Positions 14,352 through 20,498 of a DNA stretch of 21,067 nucleotides are shown in pieces; position 1 is the stretch's first letter; every line of letters starts with the position of its first letter. A program made the translations under genes and the position numbers. Source of the DNA: Chloroflexota bacterium (GTDB lineage: Bacteria; Chloroflexota; Limnocylindria; P2-11E); assembly GCA_013695575.1 (NCBI GenBank), contig JACDAF010000391.1:1-21067 (forward strand), written 5' to 3'. Below the pieces are notes generated by a model, which made no database searches, had not been told where the DNA came from, and worked only from the letters and a program-made list of their open reading frames with translations.

Positions 14352-15346
14352 GCCGAGGCACCTGCCCTCGCGCTCGGCTTTCCTCCCTCCACCGCGCCCG
14401 CGCCGGCGACGAGCGCGTCGAGCTTTTTCACGGCGACGTCGTGGGGCAGGTACTCGAGACCGGCCGTCGGGGCGACCCGCAGCCGGTCGGCAGGAACGAG
14501 CTTCAGCGCCTCCTCGATGAGACCGGCCACCTCGCCCGGGGTCTCGAGACGCGTGTTTCGCGCGTCGACGACACCGAGGACGATCGTCCGGTCCTTCACG
14601 GCGTCGAGTCGTCGCAGCGCCGTCGTGCCGCGGCTCCGCAGATCGATTCCGATCTGCGCCACCGGGAACGAGGCGAGGGACTCCAGGACACGATCCGCCG
14701 GGAAGAAGTAGGTCTGCACCGCGATGGGCACGCCCGCTGCTGCGATCCGCAGGTAGGCTTCGCGCGCGAGATCGACGTGCTGCGCGGCGGCCACGAGCGC
14801 CGGATCCTCGACATCGACGAGCTCCGCGCCCGCGGCGCCGAGGGCTGCGATCTCGACCGCGAGCGCGTCGGCCACGGCGAGCGTCAGCCGCTCGAGCGAG
14901 CGGTAATGCTCGTCGACGGCGAGCGTCGCGAACGTGAGCGGGCCGCAGACCGCGGCCTTGAGCTCGCGGTACGTCGCGCCCCGCGCGGTCTCGAAGTCAC
15001 GCACGAGCGTGCGTCCGTCGCTCGAGATCGGGCCTGCGACGACGGGCTGCCGGAAATACGTGTTGTTGTCGTAGTAGCGCTCGAGCGGTCCCCGTGACAC
15101 CCCGCTCCACGAGCGCGCGAACGGAGCGAACAGGTCGTCCCAGCGGATCTGCCCGTCGTTCAGGACGTCGATGCCCGCCACCGCCATCTCGCCGATCGCT
15201 GCACGGGTCGTGGCGTCGAACACGTCGTCGAGCGTGTCGTCGTCGATCTCGCCTCTGTCGTGGCGGTGGAGCGCTGTCCGGAGCTGCTGCCCGGTCGGGC
15301 CGCCCGACACCTTGGGCCACGCGCCAATGACGGTCGTCCTGATCAT
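14348..15346 (-). CDS. MetE/UroD-superfamily paralogue lacking zinc ligands (methionine synthase-like)
   Basis: This 332-residue protein is related to its downstream neighbour (TTVIGAWP, DVLNDGQIRWDDLFAPF, DNNTYFRQPVVAGPI, LGVVDARNTRLETPGEV). The zinc motifs are absent: VQTYFF replaces HxC and APTAGLEYLP replaces PDCGLKT. It may be a non-catalytic or differently catalytic partner of the core enzyme, comparable in concept to the zinc-less N-terminal half of full MetE. I set the start at ATG 15346, four bases after the riboswitch, because the product then begins MIRTTVIGAWP like relatives; 15 upstream codons would lie inside the aptamer. It heads the SAM-regulated operon and its stop overlaps the next ATG. 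Confidence 0.85.
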   Translation of the reverse strand: MIRTTVIGAWPKVSGGPTGQQLRTALHRHDRGEIDDDTLDDVFDATTRAAIGEMAVAGIDVLNDGQIRWDDLFAPFARSWSGVSRGPLERYYDNNTYFRQPVVAGPISSDGRTLVRDFETARGATYRELKAAVCGPLTFATLAVDEHYRSLERLTLAVADALAVEIAALGAAGAELVDVEDPALVAAAQHVDLAREAYLRIAAAGVPIAVQTYFFPADRVLESLASFPVAQIGIDLRSRGTTALRRLDAVKDRTIVLGVVDARNTRLETPGEVAGLIEEALKLVPADRLRVAPTAGLEYLPHDVAVKKLDALVAGAGAVEGGKPSARAGASA

Positions 15347-15350
15347 GCCA

Positions 15351-15458
15351 CTCTCATCTTTCCCAGTTCTCAATCGGGACGGATGTGGCACCGCAGCGGG
15401 TCTCCGCCGGTTGCCGGGGTGTCATCGGGCCGTGTCCCTCAACCCCTCTTGATGAAAG
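15351..15458 (-). promoter_or_regulatory. SAM-I (S-box) riboswitch
   Basis: The minus-strand leader matches the S-box aptamer. P1 is CTTTCATC (15458-15451) paired with GATGAGAG (15358-15351), followed by the conserved AAGAG. P2 includes GGGGT (15446-15442) with ACCCC (15420-15416), GGCCCGATGAC lies in the internal region, and GGCAACC (15415-15409) is the near-invariant junction. P4 contains TCCC/GGGA (15379-15376 with 15364-15361), followed by the hallmark AAAGATGAGAG 3' end. SAM binding stabilises P1. Because ATG 15346 follows P1 by four bases and the P1 3' strand carries the only Shine-Dalgarno-like purines (GAGAG), control is probably translational. It regulates the MetE-like operon by SAM feedback. 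Confidence 0.95.
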
Positions 15459-15480
15459 GGATCGCGTCTCTGTTGCGGCG

Positions 15481-15486
15481 ATGCTA
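15481..15486 (-). promoter_or_regulatory. Putative -10 element (TAGCAT) of the SAM-riboswitch operon
   Basis: On the minus strand TAGCAT lies 22 bases before the first base of P1, so transcription would start near 15474, just upstream of the aptamer. An alternative TATAGT (15519-15514) lies further back. Neither has a good -35. Confidence 0.4.
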
Positions 15487-15534
15487 CCACCACTGCACGC
15501 GTCGGAGCGCCAGACTATATCCGGAACACGCCGG

Positions 15535-15540
15535 TAGACT
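15535..15540 (+). promoter_or_regulatory. Putative -10 element (TAGACT) for the cyclodeaminase gene
   Basis: TAGACT, identical to the hexamer before moeA, lies nine bases before the GTG at 15550. No Shine-Dalgarno site is present, so a leader of only a few bases is likely. Confidence 0.45.
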
Positions 15541-15549
15541 CCGGTTCCC

Positions 15550-16173
15550 GTGACCGACCGCCTCGTCGATAGGACGCTGCGCGCTTTCAGTGACGATCTC
15601 GCGTCCGACCGGCCCGTCCCCGGCGGGGGAAGCGCGTCGGCCTTCGCGGGCGCGCTCGGGGCGGCGCTCGCCGCGATGGTCGCGCGCATCGCGGCGAAGA
15701 AGGCGCCGGGAAGCCACGACGAGCTCATCGCCGAGCTTGACCACCTTCGCAGCGAGCTGCTGCGGCTCGTCGACGACGACAGCGCCGCCTTCGCCAGCGT
15801 CGCGGCGGCCATGAGGCTGCCGAAAGGGACCGACCTGGAGAAGCGCGAGCGGGCTCGGCGCATGCAGCTCGCACTGCTTGGCGCCGCCCGCGTGCCGCTC
15901 GAGATCGCCCGCGCCTGCCGCCGCCTCCTCGAGGCGTGCGAGCGTGGCGCGGAGCTCGCGCCGGCCGCCGCGGCGAGCGATATCGGCGTCGGCGCACTCA
16001 TGGCGGAGGCGGCGCTCAAAGGGGCGGCTTTGAACGTGACGATCAATCTCGCCTCGCTGAAGGACGCGGCGCAGGTGAAGTCGCTCTCGGAGGATCTGCA
16101 CCGGGAAGTGGATGGCGCGGAGGAGCTGCGCGAGCGGATCCTCGACTCGGTCGAGTCCCGAATCGCGCGCTGA
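15550..16173 (+). CDS. fchA: FchA-type cyclodeaminase/methenyl-THF cyclohydrolase
   Basis: This 207-residue, largely helical cytoplasmic protein belongs to the formiminotetrahydrofolate cyclodeaminase (FTCD C-terminal) / FchA family. The folate-binding loop PVPGGGSASA is at residues 22-31, followed by the long Ala-rich helix ALGAALAAMVARIAA; LEIARACRRLLE and ASDIGVGALMAEAALKGAALNV are further family stretches. Stand-alone members hydrolyse 5,10-methenyl-THF to 10-formyl-THF. It sits directly before folD, whose cyclohydrolase residues are missing, supporting that role here. GTG start with a TAGACT -10 upstream; divergent from the SAM-riboswitch operon. Confidence 0.9.
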   Translation: MTDRLVDRTLRAFSDDLASDRPVPGGGSASAFAGALGAALAAMVARIAAKKAPGSHDELIAELDHLRSELLRLVDDDSAAFASVAAAMRLPKGTDLEKRERARRMQLALLGAARVPLEIARACRRLLEACERGAELAPAAAASDIGVGALMAEAALKGAALNVTINLASLKDAAQVKSLSEDLHREVDGAEELRERILDSVESRIAR

Positions 16174-16193
16174 TGGACCGGCCGCTCTCGTGA
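16173..16193 (+). other. Possible six-codon relay ORF between fchA and folD
   Basis: An ATG overlapping the fchA stop (TGATG) opens a six-codon frame (MDRPLS) whose TGA overlaps the folD start (GTGA). Ribosomes finishing fchA could reinitiate here and be delivered to the folD GTG, which has no Shine-Dalgarno site. It may equally be chance. Confidence 0.2.
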
Positions 16194-17038
16194 CGCGGCT
16201 GCTCTACGGGCGCCCGCTGGCGGAGCAGGTCAACGCCGATTCCGCCCGACGCGCCGCGCTCCTTCGCGAGCGCGGGGTCACGCCGGCGCTCGCCGTCGTA
16301 TCCGCTCCCGGCGGCGCGGCCGCGGCCACGTACCTTGGCCGGCTGCAGCGCGCAGGCACCGCGCTTGGCGTCGATGTGCGCGAGGTGCCGCTCGGGCGCG
16401 ACGCGGACGCCGGCGCCATCGGCGCCGCGCTGGACGGACTCGGCGCCGACGAGCGTACCTCGGGTGTGCTGCTGCTGAGCCCGCTGCCGACCGGCGTCGA
16501 TCTCGTGGCCGTCGCCCACCGCATCCCGCACCACAAGGACGTCGAGGGGATGCACCCGCTCAACGTTGGATTCCTCGCGGGCGGCCGACCACGCTTTGTG
16601 CCCCCGACCGCCGAAGCGGTCATCGCGCTGCTCCACCACTACCAGGTCCCCATCCGCGGCGCGAGCGTCACGGTCGTGGGACGAAGCGCGGTGTTCGGGC
16701 GCCCGCTCGCGAGCCTCCTGCTGCTCGAGCACGCGACCGTCACCGTTGCGCACAGCCAGACGCCCGACCTCGCGGCACACACGAAGGCCGCAGACATCGT
16801 CGCCATCGGGATCGGTCGTGCCGGCGCGCTCCGCGGCGACATGCTCGCGGACGGCGCGATCGTCGTCGATGCCGGCATCAACGTCACGCCGGACGGGATC
16901 CTGGGCGACGTCGATGCGACGAGCCTGCACGGCATCGCGGCAGGGTACACACCGGTGCCCGGCGGTCTCGGAGCGGTGACGACCGCGCTCCTGCTGCGCA
17001 ACGTGGTCGCGACGGCTGAACAGCTCGGTAGCGGATAG
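16190..17038 (+). CDS. folD: FolD-type methylene-THF dehydrogenase, cyclohydrolase residues lost
   Basis: This 282-residue cytoplasmic protein has normal FolD length. The GTG at 16190 gives the family start TRLLYGRPLAEQV; upstream codons of the frame lie inside fchA. The NADP-binding domain (VVGRSAVFGRPLASLLL, VTVAHSQT) and the C-terminal TPVPGGLGAVTTALLL are intact. Tyr48 matches E. coli Tyr50, but the residues needed for cyclohydrolase activity are changed at a constant offset of two: Lys54 to Leu52, Gln98 to Leu96, Asp121 to Glu119. The likely activity is NAD(P)-dependent methylene-THF/methenyl-THF interconversion only, with the adjacent FchA completing the path to 10-formyl-THF. The fold assignment is firm; the loss of activity is inferred. 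Confidence 0.93.
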   Translation: MTRLLYGRPLAEQVNADSARRAALLRERGVTPALAVVSAPGGAAAATYLGRLQRAGTALGVDVREVPLGRDADAGAIGAALDGLGADERTSGVLLLSPLPTGVDLVAVAHRIPHHKDVEGMHPLNVGFLAGGRPRFVPPTAEAVIALLHHYQVPIRGASVTVVGRSAVFGRPLASLLLLEHATVTVAHSQTPDLAAHTKAADIVAIGIGRAGALRGDMLADGAIVVDAGINVTPDGILGDVDATSLHGIAAGYTPVPGGLGAVTTALLLRNVVATAEQLGSG

Positions 17039-17053
17039 GCGAGGGGGGCTCGG

Positions 17054-18037
17054 CTACAGGCGCACGACCGGAGGGTCATCCGGGTCATCGAAGTGCATGG
17101 AGTCGATGAAGCGCAGCTTGCCCATGGTGTGGTCGAGAACGATCGAGTGCGTGCGGATGCCTCGGTTGAAGAAGCGGACGCCGCGCAGCAGCTCGCCGTC
17201 CGTGACGCCCGTCGCCACGAAGCGGAGGTCCTGACCACTCGCGAGGTCTTCGGCACGGTAGACCTTGTTCTCGTCGGTGATGCCCATCTGCTTGGCGCGT
17301 GCGCGTTCCTCGTCGTTGCGAAACTTGAGGCGGCCGAGCATCTCCGCGCCGACACAACGCACCGCTGCGGCGGAGATGACGCCTTCGGGCGCGGCACCGA
17401 TTCCCATGAGAGCGTGGACGTTCGTACCACCGATGACCGCGGTGATAGCGGCGATGACGTCGCCGTCGTCGATGAGCTTGATACGCGCGCCGGCCGCGCG
17501 GATGTCGGCGATGAGCTTCTCGTGGCGGGGCCGGTCGAGGACGATGACCGCGAGGTCCTCGACGTCGCGGTTCAACGAGTCCGCGATGATGCTGAGGTTC
17601 TCGGCGACCGGCCGATCGAGGTCGACCTTGCCACGTGCTGGCCTGCCACAGACGAGCTTCTCCATGTACGTGTCCGGCGCGTGGAGGAGACCGCCGGGCT
17701 CAGAGACCGCCATGACGCAGATCGCGTTTGAGTGCCCCTTCGCGACAAGGTTCGTGCCTTCGAGCGGATCCACGGCGATGTGGACCTCGGGGCCGTCGCC
17801 ACGCCCGACCTTCTCGCCGATGTAGAGCATCGGCGCCTTGTCGCGCTCACCCTCGCCGATGGCGATGCGGCCGTTGAAGGAGACCTGATCCATCGCTTGG
17901 CGCATCGCCTCGACCGCAGCCCGGTCGGCACGGGTGTTGTCGCCGTGGCCCATCCAGTGCGCGGCCGCGATCGCGCCGGCCTCCGTGATCCGCACGAGCT
18001 CGAGGGTGGGCGTCCGAGAGGTGGGCCGCTCCTGCAT
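17054..18037 (-). CDS. glpX: GlpX class II fructose-1,6-bisphosphatase
   Basis: This 327-residue cytoplasmic enzyme hydrolyses fructose-1,6-bisphosphate to fructose-6-phosphate in gluconeogenesis (or sedoheptulose bisphosphate in carbon-fixing relatives). Family motifs are plain: GEGERDKAPMLYIGEKVG (metal-binding), VDPLEGTNLVAKG (lithium-sensitive phosphatase motif), DDGDVIAAI and GIGAAPEGVISAAA. The open frame continues upstream, but ATG 18037 gives a typical N-terminus (MQERPTSRTPTLELVRITE) and follows a TAGGCT -10-like hexamer by eight bases. It lies on the same strand 22 bases after the glycerate kinase stop but probably has its own promoter. It converges with folD. Confidence 0.95.
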   Translation of the reverse strand: MQERPTSRTPTLELVRITEAGAIAAAHWMGHGDNTRADRAAVEAMRQAMDQVSFNGRIAIGEGERDKAPMLYIGEKVGRGDGPEVHIAVDPLEGTNLVAKGHSNAICVMAVSEPGGLLHAPDTYMEKLVCGRPARGKVDLDRPVAENLSIIADSLNRDVEDLAVIVLDRPRHEKLIADIRAAGARIKLIDDGDVIAAITAVIGGTNVHALMGIGAAPEGVISAAAVRCVGAEMLGRLKFRNDEERARAKQMGITDENKVYRAEDLASGQDLRFVATGVTDGELLRGVRFFNRGIRTHSIVLDHTMGKLRFIDSMHFDDPDDPPVVRL

Positions 18038-18045
18038 GCGCGGCG

Positions 18046-18051
18046 AGCCTA
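18046..18051 (-). promoter_or_regulatory. Putative -10 element (TAGGCT) for glpX
   Basis: TAGGCT lies between the glycerate kinase stop and the glpX ATG, eight bases before the start. No Shine-Dalgarno site is seen, consistent with a very short or absent leader. Confidence 0.45.
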
Positions 18052-18059
18052 GCCGAGCG

Positions 18060-19208
18060 CTATGCGAGGCGCCTGCCGACGTCGATCGTCCGGGCCACAC
18101 GCAGGGCGGCGCTCTCGATCAGATCCTCGGCCTGCGCCATCGCGTCACCCAGCGTCATCGGACGGTCCGGAGTGAGCTCGAGCGCGCCGAGCCCGGCCGC
18201 GTAGAGCGACTCGTAGCCCTGGGCGCTACCTCCCGCGATGGCGATGACCGGCACGCCGGCGCGCGTCGCGGCCTCCGTCACCGCTTGGGTGAGCTTGCCG
18301 TAGGCGCTTTGCGAATCGACGCGGCCCTCTCCCGTGATGACGAGGTCGACCGCGCTGACGCGCTCGGCGAACCGGACGGCGTCGAGCACGATCTCGGCCC
18401 CGGAGCGGAGCCGCGCATCCAGGAATGCGAGCAGCCCCGCGCCGAGGCCGCCGGCCGCGCCGGCGCCCGGCACCTCACGCACCCGGCGTCCGATGAACAG
18501 CTCGACGACGTCGGCGAACCGCGCCAGCGCGGCGTCGAGCTCCGCCACGACCTCGGGCGTCGCGCCCTTCTGCGGGCCGTACACGGCGGATGCGCCGCGG
18601 GCGCCGAGCAGCGGATTCGTGACGTCGCAGGCGACCTCGATCGCCGGACGCACGAGCCGTGGATCAGTTTGGCCCTCGATGCGGTGAAGCCGTGCGAGCG
18701 CCGCGCCGCCCTCGGGGAGGTCCCCGCCGGCGGCGTCGAGGAAGCGGTAGCCGAACGCCCGCGCCATCCCGGCCCCGCCGTCGTTCGTCGCGCTTCCGCC
18801 GATACCGACGACGATCCGGTGCGCACCGCTCGCGGCCGCTTCAAGGATGAGCTGGCCGGTGCCGCGTGTCGATGTGATGCGCGGGTCGCGCTCGCTCTCG
18901 AGAAGCAGCGGGAGTCCGCTGGCCGCCGCCATCTCCACGACCGCCGTGGTGCCGTCGCCGAGGGTCCCCCACTCCGCATCGATCTCGCGGCCGAGCGGGT
19001 CGCGCACGCGCGCGCGCCGGATCACACCACCGGTGGCGCGAACGAGCGCACGCACGGTGCCCTCACCGCCGTCAGCGAGCGGGAGCTCGTCCACCGCGGC
19101 CTCGGGCCATGCGCGGCGGATGCCACGGCCGATCGCGGCCGCGACGGCCACGGCATCACAGCTGCCCTTGAACGCCTGGGGTGCGATCAGCACGCGCGGG
19201 GCGGGCAC
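18060..19208 (-). CDS. glxK: Glycerate kinase (GarK/GlxK family)
   Basis: This 382-residue cytoplasmic kinase phosphorylates glycerate, feeding glycolysis/gluconeogenesis. Motifs include LIAPQAFKGSCDA near the N-terminus, PLADGGEGTVRAL, GIGGSATNDGGAGMARAFG, GAAGGLGAGLLAF and ITGEGRVDSQSAYGK, all typical of the GarK/GlxK fold; the PQ in place of the common PDS is unusual. The open frame extends far upstream, antisense to the glycosyltransferase, so I start at GTG 19208; GTG 19193 (five codons later) is also possible. GACAAT six bases before 19208 could be a weak -10. Product position (2- or 3-phosphoglycerate) cannot be read from the sequence. With glpX it suggests sugar-acid and gluconeogenic metabolism. 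Confidence 0.92.
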   Translation of the reverse strand: MPAPRVLIAPQAFKGSCDAVAVAAAIGRGIRRAWPEAAVDELPLADGGEGTVRALVRATGGVIRRARVRDPLGREIDAEWGTLGDGTTAVVEMAAASGLPLLLESERDPRITSTRGTGQLILEAAASGAHRIVVGIGGSATNDGGAGMARAFGYRFLDAAGGDLPEGGAALARLHRIEGQTDPRLVRPAIEVACDVTNPLLGARGASAVYGPQKGATPEVVAELDAALARFADVVELFIGRRVREVPGAGAAGGLGAGLLAFLDARLRSGAEIVLDAVRFAERVSAVDLVITGEGRVDSQSAYGKLTQAVTEAATRAGVPVIAIAGGSAQGYESLYAAGLGALELTPDRPMTLGDAMAQAEDLIESAALRVARTIDVGRRLA

Positions 19209-19222
19209 CCGCGCATTGTCAC

Positions 19223-19228
19223 TAAACT
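19223..19228 (+). promoter_or_regulatory. Putative -10 element (TAAACT) for the glycosyltransferase
   Basis: TAAACT ends seven bases before the TTG at 19236, placing +1 on or next to the start codon. It lies in the 27-base gap between two divergent genes, so any -35 must fall inside the glycerate kinase coding sequence. Confidence 0.5.
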
Positions 19229-19235
19229 CAACAGG

Positions 19236-20498
19236 TTGAGGATCGCGATGATCTCCGTCCACGCCTGCCCGCTGGCGAGGCTCGGTGGGCGCGATTCGGG
19301 CGGGATGAACGTGTACATTCGCGAGCTCACGCGCGATCTCGCGTCGCGCGGGATCGAAGTGGACGTCTTCACCCGCTGGCGGGAGCCCGGTGATCCGCGG
19401 ATCCAGCAGCTCGCGCCCGGGGCCCGCGTGATCCACATCGAGGCCGGCCCGATCGGCTACCTGCCGAAGATGAGCGTGTACGACCGTCTGGACGAGCTGA
19501 CGCAGCAGCTGGAGCGGCACGTCGAAGCCGAAGGCAAGCGGTACGACCTCATCCACGCGCACTACTGGCTCTCGGCCGCGGTCGCGGCCCGGCTGTCTCG
19601 ACGCTGGGGTGTCCCGGCCGTACAGATGTTCCACACGCTCGGACTGGTGAAGCGCGAGGTGATGGACGAAGACGTCGATGGCGAGAGCGACATCCGCATC
19701 ACCCTCGAGCGCGCCGCAGTGCGTGAGTCGGCTGCGATCGTGGCCGCGAGTGACATCGAGGCGGACGAGCTGCGAACGCTGTACGACGCCGACGACCGCT
19801 CGCTCTGGATCATCCCCTGCGGCGTCGATCCCACGGTGTTCCGGCCTATCCGCCAGGCCGACGCGCGCGTAGCGACCGGACGCGACCAGTGCGAGCGGCT
19901 CATCCTGTTCGTGGGCCGGATCGAGCAGATCAAGGGGATCGACGTGCTGCTGAAGGCGCTCGCGCTCCTGTTCCGTCGCCGTCCGGACATGCGCGCCGAC
20001 ACCTGCCTCCTCGTGATCGGCGGAGCGCTCGACGCCGACAGCGGTGAGGGGGAGACGGAGAAGATCGAGGAGCTGCGCCGGCTCGTCCGCGAGAACGCGA
20101 TGGAGGCCAACGTGGACTTCGTCGGCTCGCGCGATCAGACGCAGCTCGCGCAGTACTACGCGGCCGCGGACCTCTGCGCGGTGCCGTCGCTCACGGAGTC
20201 GTTCGGGCTTGTCGCGCTGGAGGCGATGGCCTGCGGCACGCCGGTGGTCGCCACGCGCGTGGGTGGGATGCAGACGGTGGTGGAGCACGGGGAGTCCGGG
20301 CTCCTCGTGCCGGCCGGAGACGACGCGGCACTCGCGGAAGCGATCGCGCGCGTCCTCACTGATCATCGCCTCCGCGTGCACCTGGCTCACGGCGCGCGGA
20401 GCCGAGCGGAGCGGTACACCTGGCAGGCGGTCGGAGACCGGATCGTCGAGCTGTACGACACGGTGCTGGAGCGACACCGCGCGCCGGTGGAGGTCTAG
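19236..20498 (+). CDS. GT4-family glycosyltransferase (MshA/BshA-like)
   Basis: This 420-residue GT-B enzyme begins at TTG 19236, which yields the family N-terminus RIAMISVHACPLARLGGRDSG followed by GMNVYIREL. LIHAHYWLSAA and GVDPTVFRP are further family motifs, LFVGRIEQIKGIDVLLKAL opens the nucleotide-sugar domain, and TESFGLVALEAMACGTPVVAT carries the EX7E motif. The glycine-rich opening resembles MshA and sucrose-phosphate-synthase relatives. Followed within one base by a PIG-L deacetylase, the pair recalls MshA/MshB and BshA/BshB, which make glucosaminyl-inositol or glucosaminyl-malate for mycothiol or bacillithiol. A glycolipid role is equally possible. Long antisense open frames here are composition artefacts. 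Confidence 0.9.
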   Translation: MRIAMISVHACPLARLGGRDSGGMNVYIRELTRDLASRGIEVDVFTRWREPGDPRIQQLAPGARVIHIEAGPIGYLPKMSVYDRLDELTQQLERHVEAEGKRYDLIHAHYWLSAAVAARLSRRWGVPAVQMFHTLGLVKREVMDEDVDGESDIRITLERAAVRESAAIVAASDIEADELRTLYDADDRSLWIIPCGVDPTVFRPIRQADARVATGRDQCERLILFVGRIEQIKGIDVLLKALALLFRRRPDMRADTCLLVIGGALDADSGEGETEKIEELRRLVRENAMEANVDFVGSRDQTQLAQYYAAADLCAVPSLTESFGLVALEAMACGTPVVATRVGGMQTVVEHGESGLLVPAGDDAALAEAIARVLTDHRLRVHLAHGARSRAERYTWQAVGDRIVELYDTVLERHRAPVEV

